Shown: positions 19,091-28,083 of the stretch, piece after piece
How positions within the stretch are numbered: position 1 is the stretch's first letter
How the letters are laid out: every line of letters starts with the position of its first letter
DNA from: Clostridium sp. AM49-4BH
GTDB lineage: Bacteria; Bacillota; Clostridia; Lachnospirales; Lachnospiraceae
Reading direction: 5' to 3'
Length of the DNA: 52,334 nucleotides
Assembly (NCBI RefSeq): GCF_003478335.1
Contig: NZ_QUFB01000018.1
Coordinates: 1-52,334 of the forward strand
Translations under genes and position numbers: made by a program
Notes under the pieces: model-generated
What the model was told of the DNA's origin: nothing
Seen by the model: only the letters and a program-made list of their open reading frames with translations
Database searches by the model: none

Positions 19091-20748
19091 AGTTCCTCCT
19101 TCTTGTGCATCCCTTTCGCACGTCTTGATAATTTATATTTAGCAAGCACCGCAAAGAGTGCTTTTGCTATCAGATTCGTAAAAAAGATCAACAAAGATAA
19201 TACAAATACTTCATTAAACTTATTAATATACTGTAGCTGCTTGATCTTCGTCGTTAAGACCATCGTTCTTGATCCCACCAGGAAAATAATGGCACTCACC
19301 GTCACGCAGGCGTTTGTGAAATAATAGTCAAATACACTCCACAAACTTTCCCGCACATTTGGCGTCACAATACGCACTATCGTCTTGAGCCAACTGTCTC
19401 CCATCAGTCCTGCTGTCGTTTCCCAACTTTCATTTAGCTTAGATAATGAATTTTTCATCATCAGATACGGCGATGAAAAATAATGGATCACGTTACAGAT
19501 CAGCAGTATCCACATGGTGTTTTGCAAACTCGTTCCCGAAAACACAAACATGTATGCTACACCAAGCACCATACCCGGAATCGTGTTTGTCACCAATGCA
19601 ATGCCCTCGATAATCCCTTTGCACCACTTCGGCATATGACTTCTCGCTGTAACAAGTGCGGCACCATACGCTGTGAATGTTCCAATGATTGCAGTAAGCA
19701 CTGCCATTTCCAATGTGTTGATATAAATCTGCAGCAAACTGTCATCGGTAAACACTGCGATGATGTGTTCCAGTGAAAAGCTCACTTTATTCGGCCAGTC
19801 TGTCACGAATGGGGCCACAAAGATCACCGCAAAGATCGAAAGCATCAGTACCAAAAACAGGACTGATAATCCAGACCATATAACATCTCTCAAACGATTT
19901 TTGGTCAGTTCTGCACCACTGATCTTTTTGTAGCGGATATTATATTTTTCCAGAAATTGTAATAAGCAAATACTTACAATGGATGGAAGCAGCATGATCA
20001 TCGCTACCGCTGCACCTTTGCCAAAATTCGGAATGCCTCCCAGCATTTGGCGATAAAGCACACTCGCTACTACTTCAAATCGTCCTCCAACGGATGCCGG
20101 AATACCAAAATCGGTAAAACTCAGGAAAAATGCCTGAATGAACGCACCGCATAGTGTCCCTAAAAGCGGTCTGATAATAGCGATCCAAAAAGTAGCATAG
20201 GACTTATCTCCCATTACTTTGGATACGACCATCACCTTCTTGTCGATATACTGCATCGTGTTACTGATCAGCAAAAAGGCAACCGGTATTGTGTATACGC
20301 TATATCCGATCAATAATCCCCAAATACCATAAAGATCAAATGGCAGTTTGTGATGGAAACATTTTGTCAGCAATCCATTATTACCAAAGGAATAAATAAT
20401 GGCGAATCCATACGTGATCGTTGGCATAAACATGGGAAACATCGCTGCAATGCGAATAATACTTTTTCCTTTCGCCGGCAAATTAGTATAATAACAGGTA
20501 TAAGCTAACACAAAGGCGATCAGCGTTGCTACTGCTGCAGACAATGCGGCGATCTCAAAACTGTTGCGTAATGCCTGTCCAAATTTATGCCCTGTAAATA
20601 CACTTTGATAAACCGACAAGGTGTATACTCCATTTGTATCCATAAACGAACGAAGTGACAATCTGACGATCGGCATTGCTAAAAATACGACAAAAAACAG
20701 ACTGATCACTCCGAATATCAATTTAATTCCAATTGCATTCTTTTTCAC
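19072..20748 (-). CDS. ABC permease, two fused membrane domains (aminoethylphosphonate uptake)
   Basis: Protein of 558 residues with about twelve membrane segments, consisting of two binding-protein-dependent transport domains in tandem, the arrangement of the 2-aminoethylphosphonate and ferric-iron type permeases. The first domain carries FADY-like coupling text around PVAFLLISNTMQYIDKKVM and IRPLLGTLCGAF, the second around KLNESWETTAGLMG and IVRIVTPNVRES. One polypeptide could thus supply the whole channel. It begins two bases after the ATPase stop and overlaps the binding-protein gene, so translation is probably coupled. Confidence 0.88.
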   Translation of the reverse strand: MKKNAIGIKLIFGVISLFFVVFLAMPIVRLSLRSFMDTNGVYTLSVYQSVFTGHKFGQALRNSFEIAALSAAVATLIAFVLAYTCYYTNLPAKGKSIIRIAAMFPMFMPTITYGFAIIYSFGNNGLLTKCFHHKLPFDLYGIWGLLIGYSVYTIPVAFLLISNTMQYIDKKVMVVSKVMGDKSYATFWIAIIRPLLGTLCGAFIQAFFLSFTDFGIPASVGGRFEVVASVLYRQMLGGIPNFGKGAAVAMIMLLPSIVSICLLQFLEKYNIRYKKISGAELTKNRLRDVIWSGLSVLFLVLMLSIFAVIFVAPFVTDWPNKVSFSLEHIIAVFTDDSLLQIYINTLEMAVLTAIIGTFTAYGAALVTARSHMPKWCKGIIEGIALVTNTIPGMVLGVAYMFVFSGTSLQNTMWILLICNVIHYFSSPYLMMKNSLSKLNESWETTAGLMGDSWLKTIVRIVTPNVRESLWSVFDYYFTNACVTVSAIIFLVGSRTMVLTTKIKQLQYINKFNEVFVLSLLIFFTNLIAKALFAVLAKYKLSRRAKGMHKKEELCFEEN

Positions 20749-20750
20749 TG

Positions 20751-21521
20751 TTACACCGCTTTCCCTGCTGTTAATGGCGCAGCGCCAAACAGTGTCAAGA
20801 TGTTATCTCGTTTGATCACAAGCTGATTTAAGATAAATTTGCGGACAAAATCATTTTGCGGACTGTGCACGATCTGTGCCGGCGTGTCATACTGGGATAT
20901 TTTGCCGTGTTCGATAATAAGAACCCTGTCCGAAAGTGTCAGTGCCTCTTCCGGATCATGTGTCACGATGATCGTTGTCAAGTGAAACTGTCGGGAAATC
21001 GTCTTAATCTTGTCTTTGATCGACTCCTTGATCACTCCATCCAACGCCGAAAGCGGCTCATCCAACAATAAGATCTTTGGTTTCATCACCATCGTTCTCG
21101 CTAGCGCAACGCGCTGTTTCTGCCCACCGGACAACTGCTCTATTTTTTTGTCCAGATGTGCACGCAGTTCCAACAGATCGATCAAGGCATCTACCTCTTC
21201 TGCTGTTGATAAGCCAGGCTTGTTGCGTAGTCCATATACAATATTCTGATATACATTTAAATTGGGAAATAATGCATAATCCTGAAATACGATATTGAAA
21301 TCTCTTTTTTCCATAGAAAGCTTTGTGATATCTTCTTCCTGATAATAAATCGTTCCCTCATCCGTATCGGTAATCCCTAGGATCAAATTCAAAAGGGTCG
21401 TCTTACCGCAGCCGGACGGTCCTAAGATTGAAACGATCTCCCCATCCTGCACTTCAAGGGAAATGTCATTCAATACACTCACACCATCAAATGATTTGCT
21501 AATATGATCTAACTTTAACAT
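20751..21521 (-). CDS. ABC transporter ATP-binding protein (aminoethylphosphonate uptake)
   Basis: Cytoplasmic ATPase of 256 residues. Walker A is GPSGCGKTT, the signature LSGGQKQRVALAR, Walker B ILLLDEPLSALD and the switch histidine lies in IIVTHDPEEAL, all intact. It is the first gene of the operon ATPase, permease, binding protein, phnW, phnX. The longer open frame opens at 21551, but ATG 21521 follows AAAGGA at about nine bases and starts at the usual MLKLDHISKSF. No phosphonate regulator gene is present nearby. Confidence 0.92.
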   Translation of the reverse strand: MLKLDHISKSFDGVSVLNDISLEVQDGEIVSILGPSGCGKTTLLNLILGITDTDEGTIYYQEEDITKLSMEKRDFNIVFQDYALFPNLNVYQNIVYGLRNKPGLSTAEEVDALIDLLELRAHLDKKIEQLSGGQKQRVALARTMVMKPKILLLDEPLSALDGVIKESIKDKIKTISRQFHLTTIIVTHDPEEALTLSDRVLIIEHGKISQYDTPAQIVHSPQNDFVRKFILNQLVIKRDNILTLFGAAPLTAGKAV

Positions 21522-21572
21522 GGGCTCATTCCTTTCTATACTGTCATGCAATATATGTTTTATCTGCTGACC

Positions 21573-21578
21573 ATTATA
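21573..21578 (-). promoter_or_regulatory. -10 box of the aminoethylphosphonate operon
   Basis: A perfect TATAAT on the minus strand, about 52 bases before the ATPase start. The -35 region is poor (TAGTGA at 17 bases), which would fit an activator-dependent promoter, but no operator was recognised. Confidence 0.5.
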
Positions 21579-21632
21579 GAAAGTCTATGTAAAATTCACT
21601 ACCGCGCCAAAGTAAAAAAACCGTAAAAAGTA

Positions 21633-21698
21633 TCTGATGACTACATGCCTTTCGGAAACTCGAAGTCCCGGAAGCAAGGTATTCATCAGAGACTTAAC
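21633..21698. repeat. Foldback repeat R4, short deletion derivative
   Basis: Forty bases (21642-21681) are identical to the complement of 38508-38547 in the full element. The ends tctgatga and tcatcaga are inverted, as at the equivalent positions of the two arms, so this copy looks like an arm piece closed on itself after loss of the centre. It covers the last codons and the stop of the GNAT gene. Confidence 0.85.
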
Positions 21699-22180
21699 AA
21701 AAGTTGTTTTTCATAACAGAGCCAATGTTCTCCGAAGAGATCTGCTTCCCCGCACAGTGTAAAATGCAGATGGGCATAAGAGTGTACCGCTCGCTGATTG
21801 CCGGGACTGACAAGATAGTGCACGCTTTTGCACCCACGCTTTGCGGCAACCTGCATCATTGCCAAAATCATTTTTCTGGCAATCGCCTGTCCTCTGGCAT
21901 CCTCACGTACGACCAGTCTGGCGAACTCTGCAGCGGGCTGTAGTTGCGCAGACCAGCAAGGCAGTTCTTCCACGACATGATCATCGTCGATAGAGATTGC
22001 TCCCAGAAGTTCTCCCATCTCGTCTTTCCAAACGTATGCATCTCCACGGGCAAGATCGCTGTCCATAGTCTCCTCGCTTGGATAATCTTCGTTCCAAGTG
22101 CAGCCTTCGCTTCCGATGGCTTCTGTGTATAGTGCCATAATATATGGTTTATCGCCGATAGTTGCTTGATATAATGCCAT
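21686..22180 (-). CDS. GNAT family N-acetyltransferase
   Basis: Protein of 164 residues with the GNAT fold. The acetyl-CoA-binding motif A is FARLVVREDARGQAIARKMI (about 87-106), followed by VHYLVSPGNQRAVHSYAHLHF typical of motif B. The substrate is unknown. AAAGGAG precedes the ATG. The 3' end lies inside foldback repeat R4: the repeat supplies the last residues (LLSL) and a double stop, TGA TGA. Confidence 0.88.
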   Translation of the reverse strand: MALYQATIGDKPYIMALYTEAIGSEGCTWNEDYPSEETMDSDLARGDAYVWKDEMGELLGAISIDDDHVVEELPCWSAQLQPAAEFARLVVREDARGQAIARKMILAMMQVAAKRGCKSVHYLVSPGNQRAVHSYAHLHFTLCGEADLFGEHWLCYEKQLLLSL

Positions 22181-22262
22181 TTTCTTTCGCTCCTTTACAA
22201 AGTGTTATTCTGCCTGTAAAGTATATATAATATCATTAATTTATATAGAAAGGAAGTTTCTC

Positions 22263-23525
22263 ATGATAACGACCAACACTACCTCCTTAAAATACACCAT
22301 AGACACACCGGAAAACCGCCAATTTCTGTCCGAGATCCGCGACACGTTATTTTCCTTTGGCAGACAGTTTCCCTCACCGGGCGGTGGTTCCTATTACCTC
22401 GGCGATGATGGCACGCCACTGAAAGACCGTCCGCGTGAAACTTGGATCACGAGCCGCATGGCACATGTCTACAGCATCGCTTCTTTATTAGAACCTGCAT
22501 CGGATTATGGTTTGCTTGCCGATGCCGCTTTGCAAGGATTGTGTGGAGAACTGCATGATTGCTCCAACGGTGGCTGGTATGCCGGATTACAAGCGGATGG
22601 CACTCCTTTGCCAACCAAACAATGCTATGCACATGCTTTTGTCATCTTGGCAGCCTGTTCCGGCGTTTTAGCGAAAAGACCTGCAGCGCAGTCATTGCTA
22701 GAGGATGCTTTAGCAATTTACGATAAATATTTTTGGAATGAAACAGAGGGACTTTCCTGCGATACTTGGAATACAGAATTTACGATATTAGATGATTACC
22801 GTGGGCTTAATGCAAATATGCATACGGTGGAAGCGTTTTTAGCAGTTGCGGATGCAACAGGCAATGAAACCTACCGCTGGCGGGCAGGACGTATTATTGA
22901 TCATGTTCTTACATGGGCTAACCATAATGACTGGCGTATCCCGGAACATTTTCGAAAAGACTGGACACCGGATCTGGACTGTAACAAGGATCATCCGGAC
23001 GATCCGTTCAAACCCTATGGTGCAACACCGGGTCATGGTATCGAATGGGCAAGATTGATCACGCAATGGGCATATTCGATGAAAAATACAACGGAAGATA
23101 CTACTCCGATTGAAAAATATGTGACTGCTGCCGAATCTCTCTATCAGAGGGCAATCAAAGATGCATGGAACGCAGACGGTGCACCGGGTATCGTCTATAC
23201 TACAGACTGGCAGGGAAACCCTGTCGTTCATGACCGCATGCACTGGACTCTTGCAGAAGCAATCAATACTTCTGCCGTACTTTGGCATGTCACTCACAAA
23301 CAACAGTATGCCGATGACTATGCAATGTTTCTCCGTTATTTGGATGAACAGGTATTGGATCATGTCCACGGCTCTTGGTATCACCAGCTCGATGCTGCCG
23401 GAAATGTCCTGACAACCGTGTGGCCGGGCAAATCAGATCTATACCATGCCGTGCAGGCAACGCTGATCCCGTACTATCCTGTAGACACCTCGATTGCAAC
23501 AGCAGTAGCTCATCCTATGATATAA
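22263..23525 (+). CDS. AGE-family sugar isomerase/epimerase (YihS-like)
   Basis: Protein of 420 residues of the N-acylglucosamine 2-epimerase family with an (alpha/alpha)6 barrel. The N-terminal SYYLGDDGTPLKDRPRETW and ITSRMAHVYSIASL match the aldose-ketose isomerase branch (YihS/mannose isomerase) rather than true GlcNAc epimerases. HGIEWARLI, MHWTLAEAI and KSDLYHAVQATL carry the conserved histidines expected in the active site. Probable substrates are mannose/fructose-type sugars or sulfoquinovose; no sulfoquinovose gene set is present. AAAGGAAG lies seven bases before the ATG. It is a single-gene unit ending at a hairpin. Confidence 0.85.
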   Translation: MITTNTTSLKYTIDTPENRQFLSEIRDTLFSFGRQFPSPGGGSYYLGDDGTPLKDRPRETWITSRMAHVYSIASLLEPASDYGLLADAALQGLCGELHDCSNGGWYAGLQADGTPLPTKQCYAHAFVILAACSGVLAKRPAAQSLLEDALAIYDKYFWNETEGLSCDTWNTEFTILDDYRGLNANMHTVEAFLAVADATGNETYRWRAGRIIDHVLTWANHNDWRIPEHFRKDWTPDLDCNKDHPDDPFKPYGATPGHGIEWARLITQWAYSMKNTTEDTTPIEKYVTAAESLYQRAIKDAWNADGAPGIVYTTDWQGNPVVHDRMHWTLAEAINTSAVLWHVTHKQQYADDYAMFLRYLDEQVLDHVHGSWYHQLDAAGNVLTTVWPGKSDLYHAVQATLIPYYPVDTSIATAVAHPMI

Positions 23526-23581
23526 TGAGCCTCAGAGAAAAACAAGCGGCTGCGAAGCAGACATTTGTTTTTCTGGGCTCA
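23526..23581. terminator. Long hairpin after the AGE-family gene
   Basis: Directly after the stop, GAGCC and AGAAAAACAA pair with TTGTTTTTCT and GGGCTC, enclosing a smaller hairpin CTGC-GAA-GCAG. The T run is inside the stem rather than after it, so termination is likely but not of the standard form. Confidence 0.6.
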
Positions 23582-23588
23582 TTAACGA

Positions 23589-23638
23589 GCAAATAAGCTT
23601 GTGAAACAAGCGAATAAGCTCTGAAAGAGCGGATTTGC
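23589..23638. other. Three-way junction of perfect small hairpins
   Basis: An outer stem GCAAAT (23589-23594) pairs with ATTTGC (23633-23638). Inside are GCTTGT-gaa-ACAAGC (23597-23611) and GCTCT-gaa-AGAGC (23618-23630). All stems are perfect, and both loops are GAA, like the small loop in the preceding hairpin. It lies between the convergent genes at 22263 and 23691. Confidence 0.7.
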
Positions 23639-23690
23639 GAGTTTGATAAAAAGACTAATTGATATGTGATATAACGAACAGATTTGATGA

Positions 23691-23957
23691 TCACCACATG
23701 TTTGTCCCCAGCGGGCAATGTGCATCTGACCGAAAGGCTCTCGCTTCCACATAAGTACCACATTTTCGGCAAGTACCTTTATTAAGCCATTTACACGCCT
23801 TGCATACCGCAAGGCGTGTTTCATATTGCGACGGATCAGCCTGTTCCATTTTAGGGACACTCCTTTGAAAGTCCAACACCTGCTGTAGTGCCGTCTGCTC
23901 ATCCATTTCCCGTAGCAGACAGCGTACACAGGGGATCCGCATATTTGATCCAGACAT
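23691..23957 (-). CDS. DUF6171 zinc-ribbon-like protein
   Basis: Protein of 88 residues with paired cysteines: CVRC near residue 10, CKAC near 55, CRKC near 66 and a final Cys in HCPLG, with RLAVCKACKWLNKGTCRKC and YVEARAF typical of DUF6171. Zinc binding is likely; function is unknown. It starts 20 bases after the GH51 stop and is probably its co-transcribed neighbour. ATG 23957 is chosen because the family begins near the first CxxC; the ribosome site (AAGGG) is distant. Confidence 0.8.
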   Translation of the reverse strand: MSGSNMRIPCVRCLLREMDEQTALQQVLDFQRSVPKMEQADPSQYETRLAVCKACKWLNKGTCRKCGTYVEARAFRSDAHCPLGTNMW

Positions 23958-23977
23958 ATTAAATCTACATTCCCTTC

Positions 23978-25468
23978 TCAGACAATCGGACAATGAATCC
24001 GACATACACTGCACGGTAACAAAGTAACTGTCTGCTCGCTGCCGTTCCAATGTTCTGTACGATACTGCACCTTCACCTGATCCGGCTGTTCAAAAGTATT
24101 GTGCGCATGCACCTCATCCTGAAGCACAGCAATCTCTGCTTGTCCGTTAAATTGGCTCTTATCTTCCAAACGGCAGATCACCTGTATTTCTTCCTTCAGC
24201 GAAGTATTCGCAAGCGTAATCGTCATATTTCCATCATCACTCACAGACACCGACTCCGAAAGTGATGGTATCACTTTTCCATCATAATCTACCGGCAGCG
24301 TATCAACCGCACTTTGCACAAGACTGGCACCCTGATGTTCTTTATACATAGCAAATACATCATAAGTTGGCGTCTTAACGATCTGATCCCCCTCTGTCAA
24401 CACCATCGCCTGCAATACGTTGACAACCTGTGCGATATTTGCCATTGAGATCCTATCACTATGTTTGTTAAAGATATTTAAATTCAAAGCGGCTACGATC
24501 GCATCACGCATCGTATTTTGCTGGTACAAAAATGCCGGATTCGTTCCCGGCTCCACTTCATACCAAGTTCCCCACTCATCTACAATAAGATCAATATTAT
24601 GCTCTGGATCAAGCTCATTCATAATCTTCAAATGACCCTCAATGACCTGCTCGATCCCTAACGTGTTCGCGATCGTTGCGTAATATTGCTGCTCAGTAAA
24701 ATCCGTAGCACTTCCTTTGTGTTCCCAGTCGCCCGGCACGGTATAATAATGCATACTAATCCCTTTGGCGTGCTGATGGTTAATACGACTCATCAGCTCT
24801 CTCGTCCATGCATAATCATCCCCATTTGGTCCACAAGCTATTTTATATAATTGATTGCCGGAATATTCTTTGCAAAACTGCTGATACCGCTTATATTCAT
24901 TGGCATAAAAGTCCGCGTCCATGCTGCCACCGCAGCCCCAATTTTCATTGCCGATACCCAAGTATTTTACTTTCCAAGGCTCTGCATGACCGTTCGCTGC
25001 ACGTAACTCTGCAAGAGTTGATCCTGACTCTGCCGTCATATATTCCAACCATTCTGCTGCCTCCTGCACCGTACCACTTCCCAGATTAACAGCAATGTAT
25101 GGTTCACAGCCGATCTGTTCGCAAAGTTCCATAAATTCGTGCGTACCAAAGCTATTGTCCTCTACTGTACCGCCCCAGCTTGTATTGACCATCTTCCGTC
25201 TGGACTCCTTCGGGCCAATGCCATCTTTCCAATGATATTCATCCGCATAGCATCCACCCGGCCAGCGCAGTACAGGAATCTTAATCTCACGCAGAGCCTC
25301 CACAACATCATTGCGCATGCCGTTGGTATTCGGAATATCCGAGTCCTCTCCAACATAAACGCCGTCATAAATGCAGCGTCCTAAATGCTCCGAAAACTGT
25401 CCATAAATCTCCGGTGCGATCGTGCTCTTGTGAACACTTGGTGTTATACTTAACACTGATTTTTTCAT
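23978..25468 (-). CDS. GH51 alpha-L-arabinofuranosidase
   Basis: Intracellular glycoside hydrolase of 496 residues that releases arabinose from arabinan or arabinoxylan oligosaccharides. GQFSEHLGRCIYDGVYVG and LRWPGGCYADEYHW are the family's N-terminal signatures. The acid/base is Glu175 in GNENWG and the nucleophile Glu298 in VDEWGTWYE. A C-terminal beta-sandwich follows after about 390. No signal peptide. AAAGGGGG precedes the ATG. The DUF6171 gene follows 20 bases on. No arabinose transporter or regulator lies in the window. Confidence 0.95.
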   Translation of the reverse strand: MKKSVLSITPSVHKSTIAPEIYGQFSEHLGRCIYDGVYVGEDSDIPNTNGMRNDVVEALREIKIPVLRWPGGCYADEYHWKDGIGPKESRRKMVNTSWGGTVEDNSFGTHEFMELCEQIGCEPYIAVNLGSGTVQEAAEWLEYMTAESGSTLAELRAANGHAEPWKVKYLGIGNENWGCGGSMDADFYANEYKRYQQFCKEYSGNQLYKIACGPNGDDYAWTRELMSRINHQHAKGISMHYYTVPGDWEHKGSATDFTEQQYYATIANTLGIEQVIEGHLKIMNELDPEHNIDLIVDEWGTWYEVEPGTNPAFLYQQNTMRDAIVAALNLNIFNKHSDRISMANIAQVVNVLQAMVLTEGDQIVKTPTYDVFAMYKEHQGASLVQSAVDTLPVDYDGKVIPSLSESVSVSDDGNMTITLANTSLKEEIQVICRLEDKSQFNGQAEIAVLQDEVHAHNTFEQPDQVKVQYRTEHWNGSEQTVTLLPCSVCRIHCPIV

Positions 25469-25533
25469 AAATAAGTTTCCCCCTTTTTACTATTTTCTCC
25501 TAGTATACTATAGGTTAGCAACTAATTTCAACC

Positions 25534-27870
25534 TCAAAATAGTCCACCGATCAAATATACTGCAAAGGCCGCAACCCATGCAACGATACATTGCCAGATC
25601 ACCATGCTGACAGCCCATTTACTGCCCAACTCACGTTTTACAGATGCGATCGCTGCGATACACGGAGTATACAGCAGACTAAATACGAGCAATGAACCGG
25701 CCGTCAATGGTGAAAGTACTGTACTGATCGATCCGCTGAATAAAACTTCTAACGTGGAAACAACACTTTCTTTTGCCATAACTCCACTGATCAATGCGGT
25801 AGCAATTCTCCAATCACCAAGTCCCAGCGGAGTTAATACAGGCACAAATATCTGCGCAATCATTGCAAGCATACTGTCCGAAGAATCGGACACCATATTC
25901 AAACGCAGATTAAAACTCTGCAAAAACCAGACTACTACCGTTGCGACCAGTATAACTGAAAATGCTTTCTGCAGAAAATCTTTTGCCTTTTCCCATAACA
26001 ACTGTCCCACATTTCGCACACCAGGCAAACGATAATTAGGCAATTCCATCACAAAAGGAACCGGTTCTCCCTCAAATAATGTTGCTCGGTATAGGAAGGC
26101 TACCAAGATTCCCATAACAATGCCAAACAGATAAAGCCCCGTCATGATCAGACCGCCGCGCCCCGGGAAGAACACGCTGACAAAAAACGCATATATCGGT
26201 AATTTGGCCGTACAACTCATAAACGGCGTCAACAAGATCGTCATTTTACGATCTCTTTCACTAGTCAGCGTACGTGTTGCCATGACAGCCGGCACTGTAC
26301 AACCAAACCCGATCAACAATGGAACAATGCTTTTGCCGGAAAGACCGATCTTGCGAAGCAACTTATCCATTACAAAAGCCACACGGGCAATATACCCACT
26401 GTCCTCCATTAATGACAAAAAGAAAAACAAGGTGACAATGATCGGCAAAAAGCTTAGCACACTCCCCACACCGGTAAATATTCCATCCATGATCAAACTG
26501 TATAACGCATCATTCAGCTGAGCTGCTTTTAATCCTTTTCCTACCATATCTGCGATTGCATCAATACCTAATTGCAATATATTTTGCAGCCATGCACCGA
26601 TCACGTTAAACGTCAGATAAAATACTGCAGCCATGATCGCAATAAAACACGGAATCGCTGTATATTTTCCGGTAAAGATCCGGTCTATCTTCTCACTGCG
26701 AATTCGCTCTTTACTCTCTTTTGGTTTTACCACTGCTTGTTCACATAAACGTTCAATGAAATCAAAGCGCATATCTGCAATTGCAGCACTGCGGTCTACA
26801 CCTCGCTCTGTCTCCATCTGGCACACAATATGCTCCAACATTTCCTTTTCGTTTTCATCAAGTTTTAACTGCTTTAGGATCAGCAGATCTCCTTCAATTG
26901 CTTTCGTTGCAGCAAATCGCACCGGGATATCTGCCTTTTCAGCGTGATCTTCAATCAGATGGATCACCGCATGAATACACCGATGTACGGAACCATCGTG
27001 ATCTTTTTTGTCACAGAAATCCTGTCGCATCGGCCGTTCCTGATACTTTGCAATATGAAGTGCATGTTTCACGAGTTCCTCTACGCCCTCGTTTTTGGCT
27101 GCAGAAATCGGAATGACAGGTACCCCTAGCAATTCCTCCATCAAATTGACATTGATCGCTCCATGGTTACTGGTTACTTCATCCATCATATTCAATGCGA
27201 CTACCATCGGAATATCCATCTCCAAAAGCTGCATTGTCAGATATAAATTACGTTCAATATTGGTTGCATCGACAATATTGATAATTGCTGTTGGATGATC
27301 TTGCAGCACAAAGTTACGCGAAACGATTTCTTCGCTGCTATATGGCGACATCGAATAAATTCCCGGCAGATCCGTCACATTTGTATCTGAATATCCCTTA
27401 ATAGCACCATCTTTGCGATCCACTGTAACCCCGGGGAAATTGCCAACATGTTGATTCGCACCTGTCAACTGATTAAACAATGTCGTTTTACCACAATTTT
27501 GATTGCCGACCAGGGCGTATGTTAAAGTGGTTCCTTCCGGCAGAGGATGTTCGTCCTCTTTGGAATGAAACTTTCCCTCTTCACCAAGCCCCGGATGTAC
27601 AGATGGCTGTATTCTTTCACTACCGGCATGACTATTACTGCGCTTGTCAATCGGTTTTATCTCAATCTGTTCTGCTTCTGCTAGGCGAAGCGTCAATTCG
27701 TACCCGTGTATTTGTAACTCCATCGGATCTCCCATTGGTGCAAACTTGACAACCGTCACCTCTGCTCCGGGAATCATTCCCATATCCAAAAAATGCTGTC
27801 TAAGCGCGCCTTCGCCACCTACTTGCGTCACAACAGCACTCTTTCCTATCTCCAGTTCTTTTAAGGTCAT
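25534..27870 (-). CDS. feoB: FeoA-FeoB fusion, ferrous iron transporter
   Basis: Protein of 778 residues that imports Fe(II). Residues 1-75 form a FeoA (SH3-like) domain (GALRQHFLDMGMIPG). After a polar, histidine-containing linker the FeoB G-domain has G1 GNQNCGKTT, the switch region NFPGVTVDRK, G3 DLPGIY and G4 NMMDE. The membrane part follows from about 405 and includes the Gate motifs near SGKSIVPLLIGFGCTVPAVM. FeoA and FeoB are separate in many bacteria; the fusion supports a one-protein transporter, and no FeoC-like gene is adjacent. GGAGG lies five bases before the ATG. A Fur-box-like palindrome is just upstream. Confidence 0.95.
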   Translation of the reverse strand: MTLKELEIGKSAVVTQVGGEGALRQHFLDMGMIPGAEVTVVKFAPMGDPMELQIHGYELTLRLAEAEQIEIKPIDKRSNSHAGSERIQPSVHPGLGEEGKFHSKEDEHPLPEGTTLTYALVGNQNCGKTTLFNQLTGANQHVGNFPGVTVDRKDGAIKGYSDTNVTDLPGIYSMSPYSSEEIVSRNFVLQDHPTAIINIVDATNIERNLYLTMQLLEMDIPMVVALNMMDEVTSNHGAINVNLMEELLGVPVIPISAAKNEGVEELVKHALHIAKYQERPMRQDFCDKKDHDGSVHRCIHAVIHLIEDHAEKADIPVRFAATKAIEGDLLILKQLKLDENEKEMLEHIVCQMETERGVDRSAAIADMRFDFIERLCEQAVVKPKESKERIRSEKIDRIFTGKYTAIPCFIAIMAAVFYLTFNVIGAWLQNILQLGIDAIADMVGKGLKAAQLNDALYSLIMDGIFTGVGSVLSFLPIIVTLFFFLSLMEDSGYIARVAFVMDKLLRKIGLSGKSIVPLLIGFGCTVPAVMATRTLTSERDRKMTILLTPFMSCTAKLPIYAFFVSVFFPGRGGLIMTGLYLFGIVMGILVAFLYRATLFEGEPVPFVMELPNYRLPGVRNVGQLLWEKAKDFLQKAFSVILVATVVVWFLQSFNLRLNMVSDSSDSMLAMIAQIFVPVLTPLGLGDWRIATALISGVMAKESVVSTLEVLFSGSISTVLSPLTAGSLLVFSLLYTPCIAAIASVKRELGSKWAVSMVIWQCIVAWVAAFAVYLIGGLF

Positions 27871-27895
27871 ACTATCCTCCAGGTATAATTCTTGT

Positions 27896-27910
27896 TGAGA
27901 ATTTTTCTCA
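27896..27910. promoter_or_regulatory. Candidate Fur box of feoAB
   Basis: The palindrome TGAGAATTTTTCTCA lies 25 bases before the FeoAB start. It agrees with the 7-1-7 Fur consensus at all but about three positions. Repression by ferrous iron is inferred. Confidence 0.5.
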
Positions 27911-27964
27911 TTAAATTACGGTATATCAATATATTTTCAATGTCAACTCCTTTTACCGTTTTTT

Positions 27965-27993
27965 TTGACTTTCCTGACATTTATTGCTATTCT
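27965..27993 (+). promoter_or_regulatory. Promoter of the sensor kinase/LytTR genes
   Basis: TTGACT (27965-27970), a 17-base spacer and TATTCT (27988-27993). The leader to the kinase start is about 85 bases. Confidence 0.6.
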
Positions 27994-28083
27994 TTTGGTA
28001 ATGATCTACGCATCTGCGAAAGTAATGGATCCCATTTTTTTCGCTCAAGCTGATACACAAAATATATTAGGAGGGAGCGCTCT

